Shown here piece by piece: positions 1 through 10,804 of a stretch of 64,000 nucleotides of DNA. A model generated the notes under the pieces. That model did no database searches. It had not been told where the DNA came from and saw nothing but the letters and a program-made list of their open reading frames with translations. This stretch comes from Adiantum capillus-veneris (Eukaryota > Streptophyta > Polypodiopsida > Polypodiales > Pteridaceae), in assembly GCA_014529385.2 (NCBI GenBank), contig CM043942.1, positions 6,075,001 through 6,139,000 of the forward strand, in the 5' to 3' direction. The position numbers and the translations under genes are program-made. The number at the start of each line of letters is the position of its first letter. Within the stretch, counting starts at the first letter, position 1.

Positions 1-2
1 GC

Positions 3-1016
3 ATTTGTCTCAATCCTGAGAAATGTGTGTTTATGGTCCGACAGGGCAGAATTCTGGGACATATTGTCTCACAAAACGGAATATCCACGGATTTAGAGAA
101 GATAAAAGTTATAGTGGATATGCCTAGACCAACCAATGCAAAACAAGTACAGAGCTTTATGGGACATTGTGGATATTATAGACGATTCATTTACATGTAC
201 GCTATAATAGGCCAACCACTTTACAGGCTAATAGTGAACTTTGAATGGACAGAGGAGTGTGAGGAATCGTTCAAGAAATTGAAAGAGGCACTCATTAATG
301 CTCCAGTTTTGAAATCACCAGATTGGGAGAAGATATTCCATGTGCATATAGATGCTTCGGCATATGCAATAGGATGTATTCTGGCTCAGCCAGAAGAAGG
401 AAACATGGATTTTCCTATCTGTTACGCCAGTCGACAGCTCAACCATGCAGAGAAGAATTACACCACAACAGAGCGAGAAGGATTAGGAATGATCTATGCT
501 GTGAAGAAATTTCTGCATTATCTTCTAGCCAACAAGTTTGTGTTTTTTACGGATCACCAAGCCTTGCTCTACCTAGTGAATAAACCATGCAATACTGGGA
601 GAATAGTGAGATGGTTCATTATCTTACTGGAATTCGACTTCACGGTAGTAGTAAAGAAAGGAAAAACACATCTTAGAGCTGATCATCTTTCGCGATTGAC
701 GAATGGAGAAGACCCTATAGGAGTAGATGACGACATGCCAGACGCGTACTTGTTCAACATAGAAATGATACCTAAGTGGTCTCAAAATGTCGTTAACCTA
801 TTAACCTATGGAGGAGAGTTCGATAGAAGAGAATACAACCTGAAACATATTGCTATTCAGCAATCCAAGAATCTTCAATTGATTGCAGGAAGGTTGTATC
901 AATTGGGAAATGATCATGTTTTACGACTATGCATCAATCCTGAGGAATATAATATATATCTGCGCGAAGCACATGTTCAGGAATGTGCATTTCATTGTTC
1001 AAGAAAACACATATAG
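3..1016 (+). pseudogene. pol: G1 pol, part 1: RT thumb, RNase H, start of integrase
   Basis: The frame is open from base 3 and enters from outside the window. It starts in the RT C-terminal part (LGHIVSQNGI, then SFMGHCGYYRRFI). RNase H follows with all four acidic residues visible: Asp in HIDAS, Glu in TTTERE, Asp in FFTDH and Asp in RADHLSRL. The frame then runs into a first integrase zinc module (EAH..FH) and hits a stop at 1014-1016. The reading continues one frame over, so a one-base indel near the A run at 1004-1007 is the simplest explanation. RNase H would remove the RNA template during reverse transcription in the virus-like particle. The product is broken at the frameshift. Confidence 0.85.
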
Positions 1017-1490
1017 GAATTTGTTACAATTGGGAGTCTATTGGCCAAGAATGAAAGAAAGCGTACATGAATATGTCACTGTATGTATTGTATGTTCATC
1101 AAAACCGCCAGCCGAGTATTCGACATTATATCAGATAATGATCGCTCCAGAATGGAGTCAGTATATTGTTGAATATCTCACAAATAGAACTTTCCCAGAA
1201 GGAACGTCAAAAGCTCGTCAGAAATCTGTAGAGATAGAAGCTAGAGATTACGCTTTAATAGGAGATCAACTCTATAAGAGAGGTAAAGACAACCAGCTTA
1301 GGATTTGCGCATCAGAGTCTGAGTATGTGATAATCCTGGAGCAAGCTCATGGAGGAGTAGGTGGAGGCCATTTCTCAGGTGATAAGACAACAAAACTTGT
1401 CTTAGCTGCAGGAATATGGTGGCCAACATTACATATGGACGCTGAGGAATACGTTAAACGGTGTGATGACTGTCACCGGACCAAAGTACC
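768..1490 (+). repeat. Tandem duplication of the integrase N-terminal zinc module
   Basis: Two protein-level copies lie side by side. Copy 1 (about 768-1110) begins PKWSQNVV, has LIAGRLYQLG, LRLC and EEYNIYLREAH, and ends in VYWPRM and CIVC. Copy 2 (about 1144-1490) begins PEWSQYIV, has LIGDQLYKRG, LRIC and SEYVIILEQAH, and ends in IWWPTL and CDDC. The same landmarks occur in the same order. Nucleotide similarity is low, so the duplication is old. Copy 2 has the canonical GGHFSG spacing and directly precedes the catalytic core. Confidence 0.75.
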
Positions 1491-3675
1491 ACTTAAAAGA
1501 GATGATATGCCACTTAGACCAATGATGGGGGCAAGAGCTTTTGCAAAATGGGGGATTGATTATGTCGGACCCATTTCACCTCCTGCATATAAGACTCATG
1601 CACAATACATCATTGTGGCTACAGACTATCTAACAAAGTGGGTCGAAGCAAAGGCAACTCAAAAAGCAGATGCCAGGACCACGACACAATTTCTGTATGA
1701 ATACGTCTTTGTACGATATGGATTGCCAATAGAAATTGTGAGTGATCGAGGCACACATTTTATAAATGAAGTGATAAAGATCCTTCTAGATGAATTCATG
1801 GTAATCCATAGGAAATCAGCCCCGTATCATCCACAAGCAAACGGACAAGCTGAAGCAACAAACAAAACCATATGCACGGTCCTTACGAAGATTGTATCTG
1901 AGTCGAGAACTGACTGGGACCAGAAGTTGCATTCAACATTATGGGCATATAGGGTAGCATATAAAACATCAATAGGAACGACCCCATATAACATGGTTTT
2001 TGGGCTAAATGCTATCTTACCAATAGAATTCTTGATTTCAACATTAAGGGTGGCTAAGGACCTAGAGTGGACAGGGCACGAGCTTTCTGATAGAATAGAT
2101 GACCTGGAAAAGCTAGACAAGCTTCGCCTAAAAGCAGTAGCTTCTATCTACGCTCAAAAAAGGCGACAAAAGGAAGTTTTTGATAAACATGTGCGGACTA
2201 AAGAGTTTAAGGTTGGGGACTATGTTCTAGTTTACACTCTGAAACAGCATGCTAAGAAGCTTAAAAAGCGAGGTATGGGACCTCTGGTGATTAAAGATCT
2301 ATCACCAAGTGGAGCCGTCAAGCTTGCTACATTAGACGGAGAAGAAATGCCCAATTGGATTAGTGGATGCAGAGTGAAAAAGTATCTTTTGCCACTAACC
2401 CAAGACATGCTTCTCAAAATACATCAAGAAGAGCTGCGTGTCCAAAAAACGAAAAAGATTGTGGAGGAAGCGCAAGCCGAGGCGAAGGAAAGAATGGAGA
2501 AAAGAAGACTACTGCGTCAGAAACAGCGCAATGAAGGAGCAATACGAATAAACGCAGTCAGTATAACAGAAATGGATAATGACAAAGAAGAACCCATCGT
2601 TGAATGCAAAGTAGGAACCAACCAAATCAAAGCCAGAGCACTATTGGATTCAGGAGCTCAAGCTAACCTACTTTCACTCAGTTTGTATAGACAATTGACA
2701 AATGACACTAAACTACAAACTGCCAAGCAAGAGTTAAAGAGTTACTCTGAGAATTCAATCAAAAGTGTCGGATGCACAGTTTTACATATACAGATTAACC
2801 AGTATGTGTATCCTCATATGTTTTACGTGGTTGAAGACCAAGCTACACAACATCCATTATTGCTAGGACAACCATGGCACAAGCAATACAATGCAATGAT
2901 TGACTGGAGTTCTAAATCAGTGCTTATCAAATACGAAGGTGAAAGTCAATCAGCTAAGTTCACCAAAGGAGCAGAGCCAACTCCAAAGGAAGAATCCAAA
3001 GACAAAGATAAACAACAACCAGAGAAAAAGAAGAAGCAATGGCAACCAAAAGTTTCTAGACAACCGGATTACTCTTCGACGAGGAATTCTCAACAGTGGA
3101 TAAGGAAGACAAGCAATAATATAACAGCTCAACCTTGGAAAAAAACGGAGTCAGAGTTGGTATGGAGACCAAAAAAGGCTGTGCCAGAGAACACAAAGGT
3201 GGAAAACAGAGTCTTCAATACCAGACAACAGAGTGATTCCAGACAATCAAGGACAGTGAAACAGATCTGGATTCCAAAGAAGTTCATGACGGCACAAAGC
3301 TACAGCAAGCAAATTTGGATCCCAAAGATTTGTAAACGGGAATTCCCTTCAGTACAAGCCACGGAAACTCCTAGGTATTTCAAGGCGAGGAAATCAACAC
3401 ACAGAACAAAGCAGGTTTGGGTCGCAAAGAGTTTGTGGCAAGCACAAGCAAAGCGGAAGCAGATTTGGATTGTGAAAAAAGACAACAAGGTAACGAAGAA
3501 TCCATCTACTGATTCTACTACCAAATTGCCAAAACCAACCCAAAACCCGACCACCAATCCATCAATCAAACAAAGAGCAGCTTTATTGGAAAGAATATTG
3601 TATCGTCGCTCTACAATTACATTGGGAATTTATGACCAAAACAACTACAAGGCTTCGCCCACAGACACTTCATAG
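1006..3675 (+). pseudogene. pol: G1 pol, part 2: integrase followed by retropepsin-like domain
   Basis: One long open frame continues pol after the frameshift. It contains the C..C half of a first zinc module (about 1020-1100) and then a second, complete HHCC module (about 1345-1490). The integrase core follows, with Asp in WGIDYVGPI, Asp in VSDRGTHF and Glu in GQAEATN (about 1550-1860), and a C-terminal part with VGDYVLV (about 2210). Without a break it runs into a charged helix (2440-2530) and a retropepsin-like fold with ALLDSGAQANLLS (about 2638-2676) and LLLGQPW (about 2860). It ends in a basic tail with eight Trp motifs. Integrase inserts the cDNA; a protease here, after integrase, departs from the usual gag-PR-RT-RH-IN order. 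The ORF is open for about 890 codons, so it is fairly young or was maintained until recently. Confidence 0.85.
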
Positions 3676-3696
3676 TCGTCCGGGAGGAGTCAGACT

Positions 3697-3710
3697 AGGA
3701 GGGGGGGAGG
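3697..3710 (+). promoter_or_regulatory. Possible internal polypurine tract
   Basis: A 14-base purine run with seven consecutive G lies 22 bases after the pol stop. It resembles the run at 9802-9813 that precedes the LTR, but no TG-starting LTR follows it. It may be an internal plus-strand primer or chance. Confidence 0.35.
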
Positions 3711-5311
3711 TATACAGGAGCTACAAAGCAGCTACAAGCGGGAAAAACAAAGAAAAACAAAAATTATATTACAAGGGCAGTGTCTTACATGATTTTGCAA
3801 TTTTTTATGTTTGATTGCGGATATTGATAATATTTATGCCCTTATATACCTTGTTTTGCAACAAGAAGAGATCAAATGATGAATTTGGGTCTCTAGATGT
3901 GTAAATATCACTAAATAAGAGTGTTTTTGGAGCTAAAAAGTGGAAAAAAGTGGTAATCCAAGTCCAGAAATCACAAAGAAGTGTATATTCATATACACAG
4001 GGTTACCGGCTATTTATCGTGTATGTTTGGAATTTTTTGGCTTCAATTTGCTATTTTCCTTTATTTTTTATGATTTTCTTAATAAAAGTAAAAGAAAAAT
4101 AAAAAAGCAGGTGAAATGAGATCGGAAAAAAGAAAAGAATAGACGGTGATGGTCCTAATGACAAGGGCAACCCATGGTAAAAATTGGGTACAATTCTGAA
4201 AAAGTTGCGGAAAGCCCGAAATGACAATATTTTGGCAAAGTGGACAGATTTCTTAGAAACAGGTCAAAAGGAGTCCAAATTGAGAAATTTCAAATCCTAA
4301 AGTGCATTTCACGACGAGATAGGAGCACATGTCAAATTTGGTAACAAGTGATCCGGGAAGCCCGAAGTTAAGTATTTTTCACTTCACTATCAAGCTCATT
4401 TCCACTATTACCTTCTTGGAGAGAGCAAAGAGCACACAGGAGCATCCGACCTTCTACCGCCTTCTACGACTGCTACGAGAGCTCAGAGGACACCAGACAT
4501 GAGAGGTAGACTCGTTGCCATAAGCTTTTGATGCTTATCGTTAACTTTTGTCGCGAAAACTCACCAAAACCAAGAAACAAGAGCAGACGGGGAATGGGGA
4601 AGAACGCTAGGTAGGGGCACAACCGCCTAACCAAACCTTGCAAGAACTTAGAGGTGGGTTACCCTAGTATAGGAGATGAGTTTCTAACACTCAAAGCTCG
4701 AGAAAGAACGACTGAAAAAACCCTAGGTCAACAGAGCCTGCAAGAGGCAAACAGAAAAAAGTTGTCGGAACGACACAAAACTTCTCAGGAAGCTTAACAA
4801 CATCGAGGGCAATGCAACCATGGAGTATCTCCGGGTTTGGATCACCAAAAGTAGGTCGGAACAACCGATTCGGCTGCGGACACACAAAGCGTCATTTTGG
4901 CATAACGGCTAAAATTGACGACCAAATGACATGAAACTTCACAAGCAGCTTCAAATATACATGGATGACTTATGTTTGCAAGCAAAACCCAAAAGAAAGC
5001 TGATTCACTTACCGATGGTGAAAAAGACGCTTTCGGGCAACCAAATGGAGAAAGATGGAGAACGGGGAGCCAAAGTCAAGTTCAACCAAATAGGTGGCTT
5101 CACAACATATCCAATGAGCTGGAAATGCAACTCTCGAGAAGAAAAGTTGAAGAAATTCAACTCCAAAGCAAAAAGACGACTTCGGAGACTGAAATGCCTA
5201 TAAGGGGGCTTTTTAGCTAAACTGATGACTTTTTAAGTTGAAAACTAGTTAGCAGGGCTTAGGGCACTAGCACAAAGCATTCTTTGCACAAAAAAACCAA
5301 CATTTCAAGAA

Positions 5312-6323
5312 AAGACATCATACGCGTATGATGTCTTACAGCATGATTTTCACATCCATTTCAACATTTGAGTGCATAGCCTCATTCCACATGTTAATCA
5401 CATCCTATGAACCAAGTATCATGAGAATTGGAGTTAGAAAACCCAAGGAAAACCAAAAAGACGCAAAGTAGGCCATAAAATTGATTTTTGGTCCTAATTT
5501 TGTCAAAATAACTCCAAACTCATTGAAACTTTGTAGGATTGTTGATTAACACATCTACAAGCTATCTGGAACCAAAAAGCACCATTTTGACACAAAAGAC
5601 ATCATACGCGTATAATGTCTATTTGCACTTACAGAGCCAAAAATGCTCATTTGTCATCATACATCCATTATATATATCTAATACATGCTACATATGAAGT
5701 TTGGAACCATTTGGTCAAGTGGATCACCCCGTTAGCCCAATTAAGAGAAAATCCTTCATACAAAGCCTATTTTTGTCCCAAATCCAACATATTCAAGTCC
5801 AAACCAAGATTTGAGTATAAACAGTCCTTCACTAGCACATGGAGAGTCCACAGAACCAATCCCATGAAAAATTGATGAAAAAGACATCATACGCGTATGA
5901 TGTCTCCAGAGTCATTTTTAGTCCAAACTCTATCCAAAATTGATAAATCCACTGAATAAGCCTATCTAAAGCCAAAACCAAGCTTATAGAGAAAATTGGT
6001 CCAAAAATGCACTAAAAGACATCATACGCGTATGATGTCTCACTATGTGATTTTGGCACCTCAGGGCTTCAACCACCAAACAGAAGTGTTCTACATGCCA
6101 TTTGAAAGTAGTCTACCAAGTTTTACCCAATTTGGATCATAAAATCCAATTCCCTTTCAAAATTTTGCCAAGAGCCTGAACTGGACTAAACTGGCCAAAA
6201 CTTGACCAAATGGGATCCAAACTCAAATCCAAGCATATAATACTCATGTATACACTATCAGCTACAAGCACAACCAATATGAAGTCATTCTGACACAAAA
6301 GAAATCATACGCGTATGATGTCT
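5312..6323. repeat. Array of five CGCG-centred palindromes, step about 284 bp
   Basis: Five copies of a 24-base self-complementary motif with core CATCATACGCGTATGATG start at 5313, 5597, 5882, 6017 and 6300. Steps are 284, 285, 135 and 283 bp. The first copy is a perfect 26-base palindrome (5312-5337). Copies 2 and 5 each have one mismatch; copies 1, 3 and 4 are perfect. Flanks are partly shared: three to four A before and a GATTTT phrase after several copies. The sequence between copies is much more diverged than the palindromes. I infer a decayed tandem repeat in which the palindrome was conserved or homogenised. Confidence 0.9.
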
Positions 6324-6489
6324 CCAGTATGATTTTGAGCCCAGTTTGCATATTTTTTCACCTACATTGCATCCTTAGGCCCTGAATAGCTCATGTTTCA
6401 ATTTTCAAGTCATTTGAATAGTTAAAAGCTTCATTTCGGCTTTCAGTACTAAAAAGACGCTAACTTCTGTAATTGGAGTTACAGGATCC

Positions 6490-8403
6490 ATGGATTCCAC
6501 TAAGTCATCGGCAACTAAGAGAAAAAGACCAACCATCAAGGATGCTCTTGCAGAAGCAGAACCTTTTGATATTCCAACAGAAACCCTCAAGCCAACCAAG
6601 ACTTGGGTGGAGGAAGCAGTACTAGAAAAAGAGGGAATAAAGATCTACCAGGGGACTTTCAGAGATCCTCAAGGGCAATCGGTCGATGTACCTATGATCC
6701 CACGAGAATTAGTGGATTATAGCAGATCAGAGAACATCAGTAGATACCTGGAAAAGGCTGACTTACACAGGTTCTTCACCTCGAGACCATCAGGTGTAGA
6801 CACAAGAAGAGTGTATGAGTTGGCAACATCCATTCAGAAGGATGGGAAATCCACGTTGACAGCCATGGATGGAGAAACAGTTGAAGTACAGATCACTCCA
6901 CAGCTCATTGCAGATGCATTGAAGCTGCACAACAAAGGGAGTTCTGTCAGAGAAAGAAGGGAGGCCATAGAGGTCTATAATTCAAAGAAACAAAATACAA
7001 CCTACGGAGATATGGCAGATCAACGAGCGGCAACTCTTTGCCGATTATACAACCAGTTTCTCCATGTGTGCAGTAAAAGACCGCAGAAGTATACTACACC
7101 ACCCCATGCCATTGCGACAACCATCACATGGGCACTGAAGAGCAACATGCCAAAAGAGGTGAATTATGCTCAATACATCCACGAGCAAGTAATCGCCATG
7201 CACAACCAGAAGCCAAAGTACATAGGAGGAGGAGAAATCCTAACAAGAATAGCTTATGAAGCTATTGGAGCGAGGGATCAAGGGCCACGGGTTCCCTCCC
7301 AGAATGAGTGGCTTAGAGAAGCCGATGAAGAGAAAGAACAGCAAGAAGTATCCAAGAGGGCGTCCACAAGAGCAGGCTGAAAACTAGAAATAGTTTCAGA
7401 ACCTGGAGAGGCTGTGGACGAGCCGCTCAAGAAGAAAGCGAAGAAGAAGGCTGATCCCAAGCAAACCAAAAGTCAAAAAGCCGCAAGAATGGAAAGGCTG
7501 GTGGAGCAGTTTAGAGCGGAAAGAGCTCTAAAGGGGGACTTTGAAGAAATGTGGGTGCCAGACCCCACTAAAGTCGGAACCAGCTCAGCCAGGCCACATG
7601 TTGATCAATATGATCAATATATTAGAGCTTATGAGGAGTCGGAGGCCATACTGGAGCAGCAACCTGTCGACCCTTATACTGAAGAGGAAGTACAGCTTTT
7701 AAAAGCTGAGCTGAAAAAGGACGACAAGGAGAAGAAGGAAGTAGACGAGTCTACTGAACTTCGAGAGAAAGACGGGCAAGCAAACAAAGGGAAAGCCAAG
7801 ATGACTGAGGACAATCAGCCCTCCTTTACTGATGTACCAAGCCCGAAGAAGACGGAAATTATTGTGGAGGAGACCACAATAGAAATAGAAACAGAAGTTA
7901 TGGAAAAGCCGGAGGCCGGGACAAGGGAAAAGGAGATAGATCCAGTTCAGCAAAAGAAAGATGATTATGAGGATCTGGTAGCGATCGGATACAGTGAAGA
8001 AGAGGCCCTGGAGGCAGTTTATGGGATATCCCTACGAAAACAAGATGATCGGGAAGGGACGAAGGAAAAGACAAAGGGTACAATGGAGAGTGAAGAGAAA
8101 ATGGACGAACAGAACATACTAGAAGAGCCGAAGCCATTGGAGGTGGTGGCAGAAAGAGCTGTCAAGTTGACAGATGAAGATGAAAAAGACATGCACATGG
8201 TGCATGAACTGCTCAGCAAGATTAAAGAAAGATCCAGAGCAAAGGAAGTAGCAATTGAGACAGCAAAACAAAAGGAAGCAGAGTTGCAGAAGAAGTTAGA
8301 GAATGCTATGACTGAATCTGAAAGTCATAAAGCATCACTCTACGACGCAGAAAACGAGAGAGACGGCTTGATACTCCAACTAGCGAAGCTTCAAGAGAGG
8401 TAA
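6490..8403 (+). pseudogene. G1 3' ORF, first part (unrecognised, coiled-coil C-terminal half)
   Basis: One frame from the ATG at 6490 to 8403, interrupted only by a TGA at 7378-7380. The first 296 residues begin basic (KRKRP), then form a globular-looking domain with LADALKLHN- and WALKSNMPKEVNY-like segments. This is reminiscent of domains called putative plant transposon protein in retroelement ORFs, but I cannot confirm that. After the TGA comes a Lys/Glu-rich segment (KKKAKKKAD) and then long heptad-like helices. It lies between pol and the polypurine tract, where some plant gypsy lineages have an env-like gene. I see no signal peptide or transmembrane segment that would support an envelope role. 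Function unknown. Confidence 0.6.
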
Positions 8404-9764
8404 CAAGTTCACAGGAAGCAAAGGAGCGAATAGAAGATGAGCTGGAGGCAGCCAAGGATGAGCTCATTGAGCTAAGGGAAAGAGTCGAACTTCAAGAAAG
8501 GACAATCACGAGACTCAGGACCACCCCTAGAGCTAGCAGAGCAGGAACAGAACAAGAGGGAGCCCTCGTACCAGCTCTGGAAGATCAGGTCAGAAGTTTG
8601 CAAAGAGAGCTAAGGTTAGAGCAAGTGCAAAGATTGCACATGGCGGAGGGATCATTGGCTGCAGAGGAGAGGCTCACAACAGAAAACCAAACACTACGGA
8701 CAGAAAATGAGGCCCTCCGCAAACAGCTCCAAGACCTCCAAGAGCAACAAAGAAGAGAAACAGAGACACCACAAGAAGAAGCAGGGGGAGCAGCCATAGA
8801 GCTACCAGAAACTGGAGAGGCAATCACAATTGAAGATCCAGCCCCAGTTCAAGAAGTGGCCTCCACTTCAGGAATCTCTGAAGAAGAAGAACAAAGGCTC
8901 CAGGACCAAATAGAAAAGTCAACAGAGGAAAGTGCCAAGGCGGAAATGGAATGGGAAAGGAGACTCCTCATCTCCATTAGACTTCAAGGTTTAGACACAA
9001 AAGTGCTCCATGAAGAGTGGATGCAACCCAGCCTGCCTTTCCCTCTGATGAAATTTGAAGTGATAAAGACGAAAAAGAGAATAGAGGAGGAGCAGTATGT
9101 CGCTCTTTACGAAGGCGACATCACAAAAGATGAACAATCAAAGAAGATTGTAGATTCTCAACCTAGATGGAGGAAAGGTTGGCTGAACAAATACCCAGCC
9201 TACCTCATCTACTTGGTAGAGGCTCCAAAGGAGATTCGGGAGGATGCAACCTTCTGCCCGGTGCCAAGAGTCAGAAGCTGGAAAGAGCATGGCAGGATTG
9301 CAGAAAAGAAGCCAAATTGGATTAATTACCCAAGGATGCCAGGACCAAAGGCAGGAGAGAGAATAGGTAAAGCCTACATGGTGAAAACCCTAACGGGCAC
9401 CATCAAACTCTTTACTGGCTCTCCTGACCTTTCGTGTCAGATGCTAAAGAAGATCTGCAGGACTCTCTTAGCATGCATTGAAGTGTTCGCGCCAGATAAA
9501 GCCACGACCTCGAGTCTACTATCGACGGCCGACACAGTGACGGATCTGATGTATGATCTTTCATTGCAGCCATCACCAAAGGTGTTACATCTCTTATACC
9601 AAAGAATTATGTTTTTGCCTAGCTTTCACATGCAAACATTCGAAGAAGCTTTCTACACCGGCTTTTTCACTCACGAAAGCAAAATATTCGGCCCAACCTT
9701 GACCATCGGCAACCTACGCTACGAATCACATTTGCAGATGCTCAAGACGACAGGACTCTATTGA
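8404..9764 (+). pseudogene. G1 3' ORF, second part after a frameshift
   Basis: The coiled coil continues in another frame past the stop at 8401-8403 (SSQEAKERIEDELEAAKDEL, then EALRKQLQDLQEQQ), so a single-base indel near 8400 explains the break. Residues encoded by about 8940-9764 form a second globular domain with WRKGWLNKYPAYLIYL and a Cys/Trp-containing stretch. It ends at a TGA at 9762-9764, 37 bases before the polypurine tract. With the first part this would be a product of about 1,090 residues with one stop and one frameshift. I do not recognise the C-terminal domain. Confidence 0.6.
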
Positions 9765-9801
9765 CCAAGCCTAAAAGTCATGTCAGGGACGACATGAACG
9801 C

Positions 9802-9813
9802 GGAGGGGGGGAG
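9802..9813 (+). promoter_or_regulatory. G1 polypurine tract
   Basis: A purine-only run with seven consecutive G lies directly before the TG that opens the LTR. This is the standard place of the plus-strand primer. Confidence 0.85.
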
Positions 9814-10042
9814 TGTTGAGCCAGCAGAGGAAGTGTTGAGCCAGCAGAGGATCACACCCACATTTTTGCTCACACCCATCATTTTGTAACCATTGATTGT
9901 AATAAATGTCTTTCCGACATTAATTTTGATTTGAGCCATTCATTAAGTAACGGGACTCAATTGAGTTTCCGGCTTGTAATCCCGAAGTAATTTCACGTGT
10001 TGATGTAAATAATTAGAGATGTTCTCACCTCCAAGGCTGAGG

Positions 10043-10049
10043 TATATAA
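10043..10049 (+). promoter_or_regulatory. TATA box in G1 LTR
   Basis: TATATAA sits about 230 bases into the LTR, followed by a GC-balanced stretch that could hold the transcript start. Position fits a U3/R boundary; activity is not shown. Confidence 0.5.
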
Positions 10050-10116
10050 GCCAAAGTTTTGTAACCTAAGGAGAATTCAATTAATCAAGGTGAGTTTTTG
10101 AGCGCCGTGACTGTGT

Positions 10117-10118
<2 letters not shown>

Positions 10119-10177
<59 letters not shown>
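10119..10177. repeat. (GA)n microsatellite
   Basis: About 29 uninterrupted GA units inside the G1 LTR, downstream of the TATA box and so probably transcribed. It creates artificial RERERE and SLSLSL reading frames on the two strands. Confidence 0.95.
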
Positions 10178-10179
<2 letters not shown>

Positions 10180-10804
10180 TTATCTTCTTGCTACGCGAGC
10201 TACGGGGCCGCCATTGGAGAAGCGACACCGCCATTGTGTTAGCAACGGTGAGAGCTACGCACAGATACCAAGAGTGCGCGCTATCGGCTTCTACGTGTGG
10301 TAAGTTCCTACGAGCTTCGGTGTGAGTTTTCTTCCAACTCGTGTGTCGGAATAGAGCGTGCAGCATATCTATAGAACCACAACGAGTAGAGCTACACATT
10401 AGTACCATCGGGGTCAAGTTTCGGTCACCTGTATTTTTCGGCCTGTCTTCATACGCGTTTACCGCACGGAGTGGTTATAGGTTGATTTTGCAGTTCAAGT
10501 CTTTAGGGTGTTGTTCTTACCTAGTGTATAGACTTCCCCTTGAGTTTGAGATCGATTCAATGATTCTAGATCCTGTTTCGTATAGCATTCGTTCGTAGTA
10601 CGGATTTCAGTCACTTGCGTATTTTAGAACTTAGATTTGATTTCCTTAGTAGTGATTGTCATTAGAAGGTCGAGTAGGTGATTTGACACCCACCTAGTTG
10701 TTTCCATGCGCCTGCGGGTCAAGCTCCGTCCTCGTCTGACAAATTCTGTTGTTGGTTGAGTTCTCGCTATTTAGCTTCCGCTAGCGGCGTAACCGCCTTA
10801 ACAT

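Larger units (their letters stand above)
3676..6489 (+). other. G1 untranslated region between pol and the 3' ORF
   Basis: About 2.8 kb without a convincing coding region. It opens with a purine run at 3697-3710 that resembles a polypurine tract, continues as AT-rich sequence, and carries the palindrome array at 5312-6323. A small frame at 4931-5203 is basic and unrecognised; I do not call it a gene. Plant Tat-type elements are known for long, tandem-repeat-bearing untranslated regions on the 3' side, which fits this position. Confidence 0.6.
1..10803 (+). mobile_element. Ty3/gypsy LTR retrotransposon G1, 5' part outside window
   Basis: This is the 3' portion of a large Ty3/gypsy element. 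In order it holds the end of reverse transcriptase, RNase H, integrase, a retropepsin-like domain, an untranslated region with palindromes, a 3' ORF in the position where Athila-type elements carry an env-like gene, a polypurine tract and one LTR. The RNase H style (ADHLSRL end, RW-x(5)-EFDF) resembles Athila/Tat-type plant gypsy elements; that lineage call is an inference. The 5' LTR, gag and most of RT lie outside the window, so target duplications cannot be checked. Its right end abuts the primer site of a family-B LTR, so it probably inserted into a family-B element. Confidence 0.85.
9814..10803 (+). repeat. G1 3' LTR
   Basis: It starts TGTTGAG after the polypurine tract and ends TTAACA, giving TGTT/AACA inverted ends over 990 bp. 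The first 20 bases are nearly repeated in tandem (starts 9814 and 9834), so the true U3 start has two candidates. TATATAA lies at 10043-10049 and a GA microsatellite at 10119-10177. The right boundary is also set by the family-B primer site that follows at 10805. No second LTR is in the window for comparison. Confidence 0.75.

Noticed and set aside
1827-3569. Minus-strand frames across G1 pol
   Set aside because: They are shadows of the strongly supported plus-strand pol frame.
7378-7380. Programmed stop or readthrough in the G1 3' ORF
   Set aside because: A second, unrelated frameshift downstream points to ordinary decay.
6490-9764. Envelope gene in G1
   Set aside because: The position fits, but there is no signal peptide, membrane segment or Cys pattern that would support it.
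10085-10417. Frames with SLSLSL or RERERE
   Set aside because: They arise from the GA microsatellite in the G1 LTR.
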